Shown here piece by piece: positions 26,919 through 36,490 of a stretch of 64,000 bases of DNA. The stretch covers positions 844,507-908,506 of the forward strand of contig JADGDE010000001.1 of the NCBI GenBank assembly GCA_016745035.1, in the 5' to 3' direction. The stretch comes from Thiotrichales bacterium (GTDB lineage: Bacteria; Pseudomonadota; Gammaproteobacteria; Beggiatoales; Beggiatoaceae). A program made the position numbers and the translations under genes. Position 1 is the first letter of the stretch, and each line of letters starts with the position of its first letter. Below the pieces are notes generated by a model. It was given only the letters and a program-made list of their open reading frames with translations. It was not told the DNA's origin and did not search any database.

Positions 26919-29723
26919 ATGCGCCATGACACACAACTTTTTAATCTGGCTTTTATTGATAATCTTTATGAGGATTATCTCGAAGACCCTATGCAAGTGG
27001 GGGAAAAATGGCGCGCTTACTTTGATAGCCTCAAAGAAACCGAAGTTAATGAAGACACTTCACACCGCCCGATTCAAGCGCGTTTTTTAGCCCACGCGAA
27101 ACAAAGCGGCAAACCCAGCGCCGCTTGCCAAACCCCAGAGCAAATCAAAAATCAAAATGCGGTGTTGCGCCTGATTAACTATCACCGTTATCGTGGGCAT
27201 CAAGCCGCCGACCTTGACCCCTTAAATTTGCGCCAACGCTTGCCACTGCAAGACTTACATTTAGCCACGCACGGGCTTACCCCAGCGGATATGGACACGG
27301 TGTTTAATACCGGGAGTTTATTCACTTTTCCGAAACGTAAAGCCAAACTCAAAGAAATTTATCGGGCGCTGCGCAATGTTTATTGTCATCATATTGGCAT
27401 CGAATACATGCACATCACCGACACGCCGCGCAAGCGTTGGATTCAAAAACGGGTAGAAACGGACCTTGCCGGACAACGCACCGATCATTATTTGACCACC
27501 GCCCAGCGCTTAGAAATCCTCGACCGCCTCGCTGCTGCCGAGGGCATTGAGTATTATTTAGACCGACATTATCCGGGACAAAAACGCTTTTCTCTCGAAG
27601 GCGGCGAAAGTTTAATTCCGCTATTAGATACCGCTTTACAGCGCGCGGGAAAATACGGCGTGCAAGAGAGCGTAATCGGCATGGCGCATCGCGGGCGCTT
27701 GAATGTCTTGGTCAATATCATGGGACAAAATCCCAATGATTTGTTTACCGAGTTTGAAGGCGGCAACCCGCATCCCAACGCGGAAATCACCGGCGATGTC
27801 AAATATCACAAAGGCTATTCTTCCGATATTGTCACCAATCAAGGCGACCCCATGCACTTGGTGCTGGCGTTTAATCCCTCGCATTTAGAAATTATTAATC
27901 CGGTGGTTGAAGGCTCAGTGCGGGCGCGCCAAGAGCGTCTGGGCGATGCCGAGCATCAAAAAGTCTTGCCTGTGTTGATTCATGGCGATGCAGCGTTTTC
28001 GGGGCAAGGGGTGGTGATGGAAACCTTGAATTTGTCCGATACCCACGGCTATAACACCGGCGGCACGCTGCATATTATTATCAATAATCAAATCGGTTTT
28101 ACTACCAGTGACCCTTGCGATGCCCGTTCAACTTATTATTGCACCGACATTGCCAAAATGGTCGAAGCGCCGATTTTCCATGTCAACGGTGACGACCCCG
28201 ACGCGGTGGTCTATGCCACCCGTTTAGCCTTAGATTTTCGCATGACCTTCCATCAAGACGTGGTGATTGATTTAATTTGCTATCGCCGTCACGGGCACAA
28301 CGAAGCCGACGAACCGGGCGCAACCCAACCGTTTATGTATCAGGCAATTAAAAAACACCCCAGTGTGCATCAAATCTATGCCGAGCAATTGATAGCCGCA
28401 GGCGTGATTACCAGTGCCGAGGCAGAGAGCATCGCTTACCGTTATCGCGCCGACTTGAGCGCCCGCGATAAAATGATTCAGCATACCGTGACCGCTAGCC
28501 CACACCGCACTGAATGGAAAGACTTTGTTGATAAGCATTGGACACTGCCTGCACAAACCCATCTCAATCCTGAGCGCCTGCAAACTTTGGGTAAAGCCCT
28601 GTTAGAAATTCCCAAAGGCTTCCAATTGCATCGGGTGGTGAAAAAAATCATGCAAGCCCGCGCAGATATGCTCACAGGTGAGCGTTATTTGGATTGGGGT
28701 ATGGCAGAGGCGTTGGCGTATGCCTCTTTGATTACCGAAGGCTATGGCGTGCGCCTCTCAGGGCAAGACTCAGAGCGAGGCACATTTGCCCACCGCCACG
28801 CCGTGCTACACGATATTAACAACGGGCTAACCTATACCCCTTTGCACCACGTTGCTCCTGACCAAAAGCCATTTCGGGTTTATAACTCCTTGCTTTCGGA
28901 AGAAGCGGTGTTGGGATTTGAATTAGGCTATAGTTCTTCAGAGCCGAATATTTTGACACTATGGGAAGCGCAATTCGGTGATTTTGCCAATGGCGCGCAA
29001 GTGGTCATTGACCAGTTTATCAGCTCCTCAGAGGCTAAATGGCAACGCTTATGCGGTTTGGTGATGTTGTTACCGCATGGCTATGACGGACAAGGCCCGG
29101 AACATTCCTCCGCCCGAATCGAGCGTTATTTACAACTCTGCGCCCAAGACAATATCCAAGTTTGTATGCCCAGCACCCCCGCGCAGTTTTTCCACTTATT
29201 ACGGCGACAAATGCTCAGACCTTACCGTAAGCCTTTGATTGTCTTTACCCCGAAAAGTTTATTGCGCGACCAGCGCAGTGCTTCACCGTTGGCCGCGTTT
29301 ACCGAGCATGATTATCAATTATTGGTCGATGATCGTTATGTTAAAGACCCAAAAACCGTGCATAAAGTCTTGCTTTGTAGCGGACAGATTTATTACAAAT
29401 TGCGCGAAACCCAACAACAACGCGAACAAGAACAAAATGTTGCCATTATCCGCATTGAGCAGTTCTATCCTTTCCCCGAAGAGGCGATAGAACAGATGAT
29501 TAAGCGTTATCAGCATGTACAGCGCTGGTATTGGGTACAAAACGAGCCACGCAACCAAGGCGCTTGGCAATTTATCGCTATTAAAATGCAATACTTACTG
29601 ATGCAAATAGACTGTCGTTTGAATTATATCGGCAGGCCGCTAGCTGCCTCGCCTGCGGCGGGTTCTTTGCGTTTACATCAACAACAACTCGAGACCTTGC
29701 TTGATGAAGCTTTCGAGGGCTGA
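26919..29723 (+). CDS. sucA: 2-oxoglutarate dehydrogenase E1 component SucA
   Basis: This 934-residue protein matches SucA in length and order. It has the N-terminal helix (FNLAFIDNLYEDYLEDP), the thiamine-diphosphate region with HGDAAFSGQGVVMETLNLS and INNQIGFTT, and the transketolase-like C-terminal half (FELGYSSSEPNILTLWEAQF). It decarboxylates 2-oxoglutarate and passes the succinyl group to SucB. The gene is unusual in standing alone: sucB and lpd are not beside it, and the next gene overlaps its 3' end by 20 bp and belongs to another family. Confidence 0.97.
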   Translation: MRHDTQLFNLAFIDNLYEDYLEDPMQVGEKWRAYFDSLKETEVNEDTSHRPIQARFLAHAKQSGKPSAACQTPEQIKNQNAVLRLINYHRYRGHQAADLDPLNLRQRLPLQDLHLATHGLTPADMDTVFNTGSLFTFPKRKAKLKEIYRALRNVYCHHIGIEYMHITDTPRKRWIQKRVETDLAGQRTDHYLTTAQRLEILDRLAAAEGIEYYLDRHYPGQKRFSLEGGESLIPLLDTALQRAGKYGVQESVIGMAHRGRLNVLVNIMGQNPNDLFTEFEGGNPHPNAEITGDVKYHKGYSSDIVTNQGDPMHLVLAFNPSHLEIINPVVEGSVRARQERLGDAEHQKVLPVLIHGDAAFSGQGVVMETLNLSDTHGYNTGGTLHIIINNQIGFTTSDPCDARSTYYCTDIAKMVEAPIFHVNGDDPDAVVYATRLALDFRMTFHQDVVIDLICYRRHGHNEADEPGATQPFMYQAIKKHPSVHQIYAEQLIAAGVITSAEAESIAYRYRADLSARDKMIQHTVTASPHRTEWKDFVDKHWTLPAQTHLNPERLQTLGKALLEIPKGFQLHRVVKKIMQARADMLTGERYLDWGMAEALAYASLITEGYGVRLSGQDSERGTFAHRHAVLHDINNGLTYTPLHHVAPDQKPFRVYNSLLSEEAVLGFELGYSSSEPNILTLWEAQFGDFANGAQVVIDQFISSSEAKWQRLCGLVMLLPHGYDGQGPEHSSARIERYLQLCAQDNIQVCMPSTPAQFFHLLRRQMLRPYRKPLIVFTPKSLLRDQRSASPLAAFTEHDYQLLVDDRYVKDPKTVHKVLLCSGQIYYKLRETQQQREQEQNVAIIRIEQFYPFPEEAIEQMIKRYQHVQRWYWVQNEPRNQGAWQFIAIKMQYLLMQIDCRLNYIGRPLAASPAAGSLRLHQQQLETLLDEAFEG

Positions 29724-30765
29724 ACAATACAAAGGCTTGCTGCTAGGCACGGTGGTGGGTGACAGTTTAGGTTTACCCGCCGAGGGTTTATCCAAACGCC
29801 GTATTGCTAAACTGTATCCCAAGGCGTGGCAACAACGATTTTTTTTCCACACTGGCTGGATTAGCGATGACAGTGAACACAGCTTGTTTATAGCCCAATC
29901 TTTGCTAGCCCACCCTGATGATGTCAACGCCTTTAAGCGCCGCTTTGCCTGGTGCTTACGCGGCTGGTTATTAGGGTTGCCCGCAGGCGTGGGCAAGGCC
30001 AGTTTATTATCTTGCCTAAAACTTTGGCTAGGACTGAGCAACACAGGCGTGTTTTCGGCCGGCAATGGCGCAGCGATGCGCAGTGCGATGATTGGTGCGC
30101 TGTTTTATGACGAGACAGAAAAACGCCGCACTTATGTCAAAGCCGCGACTGAAATCAGCCACAGCGACCCCAAAGCTTTAACCGGAGCGCTAGCACTGGC
30201 AGAAATCAGTGCATGGGCTATTCGCAACCCACAAGCCCCGCGCCCCGAGTGGCGCAGTTTTTACGAATTATTGCAAAGCTGTGGCATAGATAAAGATTGG
30301 CAAGCCTTACTGACCGAATTAAAACAAGCCCATATAGCCAACTTAAGCGTGGCTGATTTTGCTGCTAAAGTGGCAGCGCCACAGGCAGTCAGCGGCTATG
30401 TCTATCACAGTGTCCCCGTGGTGTTATACGCTTGGTATCAACATTATGGTGATTTTGCCGCAGGACTAGAGGCAATGATGCGCTGTGGTGGCGATACCGA
30501 CACCACCGCAGCGATGCTCGGCGCGATTTCGGGGGCGGTGGTCGGTGAGTGCGGTATCCCTGCAAAGTGGCTTGCTGACTTTAAGGACTACCCGCGCAGT
30601 CGTACTGTGTTCACCCAAGTAGCAGAGCAACTCGCCCAAGTGGCAGAGGATAAACAGCCTCGCGCGCCCGTAAGCTATGGCTGGTGGTGGTTGCCCTTGC
30701 GCAACAGCTTGTTTATGATTTGGGTCTTGCTGCATGGCTTGCGGCGTTTGTTGCCGCCCTATTAA
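29704..30765 (+). CDS. ADP-ribosylglycohydrolase (DraG-like) family protein
   Basis: From ATG 29704 (TTG 29701 is the in-frame alternative) the protein has 353 residues. The magnesium-site motifs are present: GTVVGDSLGLPAEG, WISDDSEHS, and RCGGDTDTTAAMLGAISGA near residue 260. Enzymes of this family remove ADP-ribose from proteins or small molecules. The C-terminal 25 residues are hydrophobic (SLFMIWVLLHGL), possibly a membrane tail. It overlaps the last codons of sucA, so its translation is probably coupled to SucA. Confidence 0.85.
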   Translation: MKLSRAEQYKGLLLGTVVGDSLGLPAEGLSKRRIAKLYPKAWQQRFFFHTGWISDDSEHSLFIAQSLLAHPDDVNAFKRRFAWCLRGWLLGLPAGVGKASLLSCLKLWLGLSNTGVFSAGNGAAMRSAMIGALFYDETEKRRTYVKAATEISHSDPKALTGALALAEISAWAIRNPQAPRPEWRSFYELLQSCGIDKDWQALLTELKQAHIANLSVADFAAKVAAPQAVSGYVYHSVPVVLYAWYQHYGDFAAGLEAMMRCGGDTDTTAAMLGAISGAVVGECGIPAKWLADFKDYPRSRTVFTQVAEQLAQVAEDKQPRAPVSYGWWWLPLRNSLFMIWVLLHGLRRLLPPY

Positions 30766-30768
30766 TAT

Positions 30769-30832
30769 TTAGCCGTGAAGCAATGGCGGTTTTTTGGCTT
30801 AAAAAGCCAAAAAGAAGCCTTTGCGTAACACC
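30769..30832. repeat. Half copy of the MITE-like element
   Basis: TTAGCCGTGAAGCAATGGCGG and AGAAGCCTTTGCGTAACAC match the right half of the copy at 63792 in the same orientation. GGCTTAAAAAGCC inside replaces the usual CTGCCCTTAAGGCAG palindrome with a compensated one. It lies between the glycohydrolase and moaD genes. Confidence 0.75.
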
Positions 30833-30847
30833 TACTCAAGGACACTT

Positions 30848-31096
30848 ATGATTACTGTTCGTTATTTTGCCCAATTAAAAGAAAACCTCGATTGTGCTGA
30901 GGAGCAATTAAAGCTCCAAACAGAGATTACTGACGTGCAAAGCTTACAACATTTCTTGGCTGGACGAGATGAACACTGGCAACGGAGTTTTGAGCAACGC
31001 TTGATGGCAGCAGTCAACCAAGAAATGGCGCAAAGTGATACGCCGATTAAAGCGGGGGATGAGGTCGCCTTTTTTCCACCCGTTACTGGCGGTTAG
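30848..31096 (+). CDS. moaD: Molybdopterin synthase small subunit MoaD
   Basis: From ATG 30848 the protein has 82 residues. It begins ITVRYFAQLKE and ends VAFFPPVTGG, with the C-terminal Gly-Gly that is thiocarboxylated to deliver sulfur in molybdopterin synthesis. An upstream in-frame start would add MITE-derived residues. moaE and other moa genes are not adjacent, which is unusual. The last 14 bp overlap the convergent VanZ-family gene. Confidence 0.88.
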   Translation: MITVRYFAQLKENLDCAEEQLKLQTEITDVQSLQHFLAGRDEHWQRSFEQRLMAAVNQEMAQSDTPIKAGDEVAFFPPVTGG

Positions 31097-31499
31097 CAAA
31101 ACGCAACTCTAGGTTTAATAAGGTACGTCCCAAAGCGCTATAACATAGCAGCCAAGCGACCACGACTCCTGTCGTATTGGCGAGCATATCCATCGGATCA
31201 AACTGGCGCAAACCGCTGATGCCTTGCAAGATTTCCAAGCCGATGCCCATCAAGGTAAACACCACAGCCAAACGCCAAAAATACTGCCGCTGATGCCACT
31301 GGGCAAACCAGCCCATCAACACCGCATAAGCGAGAAAATGCCCGAGTTTATCCGAGGGTAAGACATCTATGGGTAATTGATTTAGGCGTGGTTCTAAGGA
31401 TAAATACCAAATCAAGCCCAATAACAACCAGCCACAAATGCGCCAGAAAGTTAAATACGTCAGGTCTAGCGGTTTAGAGAAAAAATAGCTTCGCATCAC
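31083..31499 (-). CDS. VanZ-like family membrane protein
   Basis: This 138-residue protein has four predicted membrane helices and the conserved SDKLGHFLAYAVLMG and FDPMDMLANTTGVVVAW segments of VanZ-like proteins. Function is unsettled in the family; the founding member gives low-level teicoplanin resistance. It is the last gene of a three-gene operon and overlaps the preceding nucleotidyltransferase gene by four bases. Confidence 0.85.
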   Translation of the reverse strand: MMRSYFFSKPLDLTYLTFWRICGWLLLGLIWYLSLEPRLNQLPIDVLPSDKLGHFLAYAVLMGWFAQWHQRQYFWRLAVVFTLMGIGLEILQGISGLRQFDPMDMLANTTGVVVAWLLCYSALGRTLLNLELRFANRQ

Positions 31500-32557
31500 T
31501 GGCGCATAAACATGCGAAAATAGTCTTGATTGGCTTGTTCAAATTCGGGCATTTGCCCAATATCGAGCCAATACTCATGAATAGGAAACATGCTCACGGT
31601 GTTTTCGGTGTCAATTTGTTGCTGTAACAGGGTCGGCATATCCAAGACTTGATTTGGCGCAACGCCTTGGCGCAATTCTGGCTCTAAGACATAAATCCCA
31701 GCATTAACAAACATTTTTTGAATCGGTTTTTCTTCGATATTGGTGACATAATGATGGTCTTTTCCGGCGCTAATCACGCCATAGGGAATCTGAAAATCAT
31801 ATTCACGCACGCACATGGTCGCCACGCTTTGATGTTCTTGATGAAATTCTAGTAATTTAGCTAAATCGACTTTGGTTAAAATATCGCCATTCATCATAAT
31901 AATCGGTAATTTAGGCAAGTCTTTAGGCAACAAACTCAAAGCCCCTGCCGTGCCTAAAGGATCTTCTTCATGGACATAGTTAATATTGACGTGCCATTGC
32001 GAGCCGTCGCCGAAGTGGGCGCGGATTTTTTCAGACTGGAAATGGGTGGAAATATAAAAATTATAAAAACCTGCCTCGATAAATTGCTCTAAAATGGTTT
32101 GTAATATCGGTTTATCGCCAATTTGCAGCAGAGGTTTGGGGGTTTCATCGGTCAAAGGGCGCAAGCGTGTGCCAAAACCCCCTGCCATCAAAAACACCGG
32201 ATTATCATAATAACGGCGTTTTAATAAGTGTTGTAAAGTTTCTAGCCCTGCGACCCGATTATCCCCATCTATCAAGGGCATTTGATAAAATTGCTGGGCT
32301 TGCATCTGCTCTAAAATGTCTTGTTTGGATTCGCTGATCAGCATGGTGGTCGGTTTTTGATTCATGCACAAACTGACCTCAGCATCGACACCGAGTTTTT
32401 TTATCAAACCGCGACGAATATCACCATCGGTCACCGTGCCTAATAAATAGCCTGCATCATCGGCGATTAAGACAATCCCTAAACCAGTTTGATTTAACAG
32501 TTCAATGGCAGCTAAAATACTCGCAGAAGGGGCTAATAAGCAGGCTTTCCAATCCAT
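31496..32557 (-). CDS. CBS-domain sugar nucleotidyltransferase (PtmE-like)
   Basis: This 353-residue protein has two CBS motifs (residues about 5-115) followed by a sugar-1-phosphate nucleotidyltransferase domain with the GGFGTRLRPLTDETPKPLL signature, MMNGDIL with the metal-binding Asp, and a late VFMEYWLDIG-like segment. This fusion is seen in PtmE, which makes GDP-glucosamine in the Campylobacter legionaminic acid pathway. It lies 8 bp after neuB, which agrees with a nonulosonic-acid role. The exact sugar and nucleotide are inferred. Confidence 0.87.
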   Translation of the reverse strand: MDWKACLLAPSASILAAIELLNQTGLGIVLIADDAGYLLGTVTDGDIRRGLIKKLGVDAEVSLCMNQKPTTMLISESKQDILEQMQAQQFYQMPLIDGDNRVAGLETLQHLLKRRYYDNPVFLMAGGFGTRLRPLTDETPKPLLQIGDKPILQTILEQFIEAGFYNFYISTHFQSEKIRAHFGDGSQWHVNINYVHEEDPLGTAGALSLLPKDLPKLPIIMMNGDILTKVDLAKLLEFHQEHQSVATMCVREYDFQIPYGVISAGKDHHYVTNIEEKPIQKMFVNAGIYVLEPELRQGVAPNQVLDMPTLLQQQIDTENTVSMFPIHEYWLDIGQMPEFEQANQDYFRMFMRQ

Positions 32558-32565
32558 AATTTTTC

Positions 32566-33633
32566 CTAATCTATCAAATCTTCCGCAGCATAATCACGCG
32601 GGCTGCTTGTGCCTAATATATCGTAATAATCCAAGGGGCTACGTCCTGTGCCGGGGCGCTTACAAATGAGATTGTTCTCACTAAAAATGTCGCCTTTGGC
32701 TATCGCTTGCGCTGCCATCATGCTCTTACGCGCCACGTCACGGTTGGCGACTTCAGAGGCTTGTAGACGTTTTTGTCCCTGCCCTAATGCCTGTTCGGTA
32801 ATGCGAATGGCATCGACCATTGCTTTTAACTCTTCTGGCTCTAGTGATGCTTTATGGTCAGGACCTGGCAGGTTTTTATTCAGGGTAAAATGTTTTTCAA
32901 TCACCCGCGCCCCCAAAGCCACCGCTGCAATCGGCACGCTAATGCCATCAGTATGATCGGAATAGCCACAAGGCAGACCAAAACTGGTAGCTAAAGTGGG
33001 AATCACGTTCAAATTCACTTCGGCCACTGGAGCCGGATATTCCGTGGTGCAATGCAATAGTTGCACTTTTTCTCTTAATAGGCTTTGACCTGCTTCGGAA
33101 TTAAACGCTTGTGCAAAGGCTTGTCTGCTGGGTTTTTTACCCAAATACCCGCAGGCAAGCACACCCAAAGCGGCTTCAATATCGCCTAAACTTGCCATGC
33201 CTGTGGACATCAAAATGTTTTTTCCGGTGCGCGCATGTGCCCACAATAAAGGTGCATTATTAATTTCGCCTGAGGGCAGTTTTAATTGCTCAAGGCGTAA
33301 TTCATCGACTAAAAATTTTAAGCTGGTTAAATCAAAGGCAGTGGATAAAAATAAAATCCCTTGCTGCTGGCAATAGCTTTGTAATTGATGATGCAAGGCG
33401 TGAGGTAAAGCGAGGCGCTTGAGCATGGCATATTGTGATTCATCAGCCCCCGTGCTGCGCTGCTGATAATTGGCTTTAACAGCTGTTTGAGACACCAATT
33501 GTTCGGGGATAAATGTTTGAAATTTAACCGCATCTGCACCAGCGGCAACAGCGCTATCAATTAAAGCAAAGGCTTTATCTGGCTCACCATTATGGTTGAC
33601 ACCCGCCTCGGCAATCACAAAAACAAAAGACAT
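32566..33633 (-). CDS. neuB: NeuB family nonulosonic acid synthase
   Basis: This 355-residue protein has the NeuB barrel start (VIAEAGVNHNGEPDKAF), the DAVKFQTF and LPSGEINN active-site segments, the GYSDHTDG motif and a C-terminal SAF (antifreeze-like) domain with RKSMMAAQAIAKGD. It condenses phosphoenolpyruvate with an N-acyl-hexosamine to make sialic, legionaminic or pseudaminic acid. The CBS-nucleotidyltransferase partner suggests legionaminic acid. ATG 33633 is preferred over TTG 33642. Confidence 0.92.
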   Translation of the reverse strand: MSFVFVIAEAGVNHNGEPDKAFALIDSAVAAGADAVKFQTFIPEQLVSQTAVKANYQQRSTGADESQYAMLKRLALPHALHHQLQSYCQQQGILFLSTAFDLTSLKFLVDELRLEQLKLPSGEINNAPLLWAHARTGKNILMSTGMASLGDIEAALGVLACGYLGKKPSRQAFAQAFNSEAGQSLLREKVQLLHCTTEYPAPVAEVNLNVIPTLATSFGLPCGYSDHTDGISVPIAAVALGARVIEKHFTLNKNLPGPDHKASLEPEELKAMVDAIRITEQALGQGQKRLQASEVANRDVARKSMMAAQAIAKGDIFSENNLICKRPGTGRSPLDYYDILGTSSPRDYAAEDLID

Positions 33634-33788
33634 TAAGGGCAACCTGCCGTTGAGAGAAAAAGCGAATCATAACATGGTTTTGACGCTGAGATTATGCGTC
33701 TAGCAGGCAAATCTGGTATATTGTGCGGCAAACTATCTAAAGCGCCTTGCGTTTATCCCTAAAATTTTTCAATTAAAAGTGAAATTCA

Positions 33789-34949
33789 ATGGCAGAAAAA
33801 ATCCTTTTTACCTCTGAGTCCGTCTCTGAAGGACACCCTGATAAAGTCGCCGATCAAGTCTCTGATGCCATCCTTGATGCGATGCTCGAACAAGATAAAA
33901 ACTCCCGTGTTGCTTGTGAAACTTTGGTTAAAACCGGTATGGCATTGGTTGCTGGTGAAATCACCAGTAACGCCGTGGTTGATATTGAAGACATTGTCCG
34001 TAAAACCATTTTAGATATTGGCTATAACGATTCTGACATGGGTTTTGATGGCGAAACCTGTGCCGTTCTCAATGGCGTTGGCAAGCAATCTGTTGATATC
34101 GCCATGGGCGTAGATGAAACCGAAGATCATGAACAAGGCGCAGGCGACCAAGGTTTGATGTTTGGCTATGCCAGCAACGAAACCGACGTTTTGATGCCCG
34201 CCCCAATTATTTATTCTCACCGCTTGGTCGAAAAACAAGCTGAATTGCGTAAAAACGGCACCTTGCCTTGGTTACGTCCTGATGCTAAAAGTCAGGTGAC
34301 TTTTATCTATGAAGATAATAAACCTGTTGGCGTTGACGCGATTGTTCTTTCGACTCAACACAACCCTGATGTCGATAACAAAACCCTTCACGAAGCGGTG
34401 ATGGAAGAAATCATCAAACCTGTGTTACCTGCTGAATGGTTACACGCCGATACCCAATACCACATCAACCCAACCGGGCGTTTTGTGATTGGCGGCCCTG
34501 TCGGTGATTGCGGCTTAACCGGACGTAAAATTATTGTTGATACTTACGGCGGTATGGCACGTCACGGTGGCGGTGCTTTCTCTGGCAAAGACCCATCTAA
34601 AGTGGACCGTTCAGCTGCTTATGCTTCGCGCTATGTGGCAAAAAACATCGTGGCTGCTGGCTTAGCTGAGCGTTGCGAAATTCAAGTTTCTTACGCCATT
34701 GGTGTCGCTGAGCCGACTTCTGTCCGCGTTGAGACCTTTGGCACAGGTAAAATCGATGAAGCCCGTTTAACAAGCTTGGTTCGTGAGCATTTCGACTTAC
34801 GTCCACGCGGCTTAGTTGCCATGTTAGACTTGTTACGTCCAATTTATCGCCAAACCGCAGCTTATGGTCACTTTGGTCGTACCGAGTCTGATTTGACTTG
34901 GGAACACACCGATAAAGCGGAAGCCTTGCGCGCTGACGCTGGCTTGTAA
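33789..34949 (+). CDS. metK: S-adenosylmethionine synthetase
   Basis: This 386-residue enzyme makes SAM from ATP and methionine. It begins [18 protein letters not shown] and has the [12 protein letters not shown] and [19 protein letters not shown] motifs. Codon use is strong and regular, as for a highly expressed gene. A TATATT -10-like sequence lies at 33717-33722 but its -35 is unclear. No SAM riboswitch was recognised in the 145-bp leader. It precedes ahcY, which handles the SAM product S-adenosylhomocysteine. Confidence 0.98.
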   Translation: MAEKILFTSESVSEGHPDKVADQVSDAILDAMLEQDKNSRVACETLVKTGMALVAGEITSNAVVDIEDIVRKTILDIGYNDSDMGFDGETCAVLNGVGKQSVDIAMGVDETEDHEQGAGDQGLMFGYASNETDVLMPAPIIYSHRLVEKQAELRKNGTLPWLRPDAKSQVTFIYEDNKPVGVDAIVLSTQHNPDVDNKTLHEAVMEEIIKPVLPAEWLHADTQYHINPTGRFVIGGPVGDCGLTGRKIIVDTYGGMARHGGGAFSGKDPSKVDRSAAYASRYVAKNIVAAGLAERCEIQVSYAIGVAEPTSVRVETFGTGKIDEARLTSLVREHFDLRPRGLVAMLDLLRPIYRQTAAYGHFGRTESDLTWEHTDKAEALRADAGL

Positions 34950-34975
34950 TCAGCAAAAACCACACAAGATAATCA

Positions 34976-34998
34976 AAGCCACTCTATTCGAGTGGCTT
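34976..34998 (+). terminator. Hairpin between metK and ahcY
   Basis: AAGCCACTC pairs perfectly with GAGTGGCTT around TATTC, followed by CTTTA. It is a weak terminator or attenuator just before ahcY. A GTG start for ahcY at 34992 would lie inside this stem, which argues for the later TTG start. Confidence 0.5.
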
Positions 34999-35027
34999 CT
35001 TTACGAATAAACATTAGGAAACTCACA

Positions 35028-36341
35028 TTGAGCGCACAAGCAATTGAAAATTTAACCCCTGATTATAAAGTCGCGGACATGGAACTTGCCGCATGGGGAC
35101 ACAAAGAAATCAGCATTGCCGAAACCGAAATGCCCGGGCTGATGGAATTACAAAAAGAATATGGCGAGAGCAAACCACTTGCAGGCGCACGCATTGCTGG
35201 TTGCTTACACATGACCATTCAAACCGCGGTTTTAATTGAAACCCTAGTTGCCTTAGGCGCAGAAGTACGCTGGTCATCTTGCAATATTTTTTCAACCCAA
35301 GACCAAGCAGCAGCGGCAATGGCTGACCAAGGTATTCCTGTGTTTGCATGGAAAGGCGAAACCGAAGAAGAAGCCATCTGGTGTATCAAACAAACCATTT
35401 TTGGTCCTGATAACTGGCGACCAAACATGATTTTGGACGACGGCGGTGATTTAACCCAAATCATGCATGACGAATACCCAGAGTTGTTAAAAGATGTCAA
35501 AGGTTTATCCGAAGAAACCACCACTGGTGTCCATCGTTTATATGAAATGATGAAAGATGGTAGCCTCAAAGTCCCTGCAATCAACGTTAATGATTCGGTC
35601 ACCAAATCTAAATTTGACAACCTCTATGGCTGCCGTGAATCTTTAGTTGATGGGATTAAACGCGCAACTGATGTGATGATCGCGGGTAAAATTTGCGTAG
35701 TCTTAGGTTATGGCGATGTCGGCAAAGGCTGCGCCCAAGCATTCCGTGGTCTTGGCGGCACAGTAGTTGTGACCGAAATCGACCCTATTTGTGCCTTGCA
35801 AGCCTCTATGGAAGGCTACCGTATTGTGACCATGGATGAAGCCGCTAGCATGGGTGATATTTTTGTCACCACCACCGGTAACGTCGATGTCATTAACCAT
35901 GAACACATGAAAGCGATGAAAAACGAAGCCATCGTTTGCAACATTGGTCACTTCGACTCAGAAATTAATGTTGCCAGCTTACGCGAATACAAATGGGAAA
36001 ACATCAAACCCCAAGTCGATCACATCATTTTCCCTGATGGTAAACGCTTAATCCTCTTAGCTGAAGGGCGTTTGGTCAACTTAGGTTGTGCCACAGGTCA
36101 CCCTAGCTTTGTGATGTCTAACTCTTTCACCAACCAAGTCTTGGCACAAATGGAATTGTGGGATAACGCTAATAACTATGCTAATGAAGTCTATGTTTTA
36201 CCTAAACACCTAGACGAAAAAGTGGCGCGTATGCATCTCAAACGCATCGGTGCACAACTCACCGAAATGACCTCAGAGCAAGCAGAATACTTGAACTTGC
36301 CGGTTGAAGGCCCTTATAAGCCTGAGCATTACCGCTATTAA
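35028..36341 (+). CDS. ahcY: S-adenosylhomocysteine hydrolase
   Basis: From TTG 35028 (AGGA eight bases upstream) the protein has 437 residues and starts [17 protein letters not shown]. It has the NAD-binding [17 protein letters not shown] motif, [19 protein letters not shown], and the C-terminal YKPEHYRY expected of AhcY. It splits S-adenosylhomocysteine to adenosine and homocysteine, regenerating the methyl cycle fed by MetK upstream. metF or metE/H are not adjacent. Start choice is moderately sure. Confidence 0.97.
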   Translation: MSAQAIENLTPDYKVADMELAAWGHKEISIAETEMPGLMELQKEYGESKPLAGARIAGCLHMTIQTAVLIETLVALGAEVRWSSCNIFSTQDQAAAAMADQGIPVFAWKGETEEEAIWCIKQTIFGPDNWRPNMILDDGGDLTQIMHDEYPELLKDVKGLSEETTTGVHRLYEMMKDGSLKVPAINVNDSVTKSKFDNLYGCRESLVDGIKRATDVMIAGKICVVLGYGDVGKGCAQAFRGLGGTVVVTEIDPICALQASMEGYRIVTMDEAASMGDIFVTTTGNVDVINHEHMKAMKNEAIVCNIGHFDSEINVASLREYKWENIKPQVDHIIFPDGKRLILLAEGRLVNLGCATGHPSFVMSNSFTNQVLAQMELWDNANNYANEVYVLPKHLDEKVARMHLKRIGAQLTEMTSEQAEYLNLPVEGPYKPEHYRY

Positions 36342-36420
36342 AAACTTCTTTTTGCGCCTTAAGGGCGCAAAAAACCGTCAGTGCGCCAGAGCTATCTAAG
36401 TACATCACCTCAAAATTTGT

Positions 36421-36452
36421 ATTCCCCATAAAGCCTTTGTGGGGAATTTTTA
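36421..36452 (+). terminator. Intrinsic terminator after ahcY
   Basis: ATTCCCCA pairs with TGGGGAAT around an 11-base loop, followed by TTTTT. An earlier palindrome, TTTTTGCGCC-TTAA-GGGCGCAAAAA (36349-36373), lies directly behind the ahcY stop and may act in both directions. Confidence 0.75.
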
Positions 36453-36490
36453 ACTAACGACCATTTTGGTATTTCCCTGAATTTATATCT

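Noticed and set aside
33643-33788. SAM-responsive riboswitch before metK
   Set aside because: The leader shows no recognisable SAM-I/II/III or SAM/SAH fold by eye.
34992-35027. GTG start for ahcY upstream of 35028
   Set aside because: That start lies within a hairpin stem and lacks a ribosome-binding site; TTG 35028 has AGGA at good spacing.
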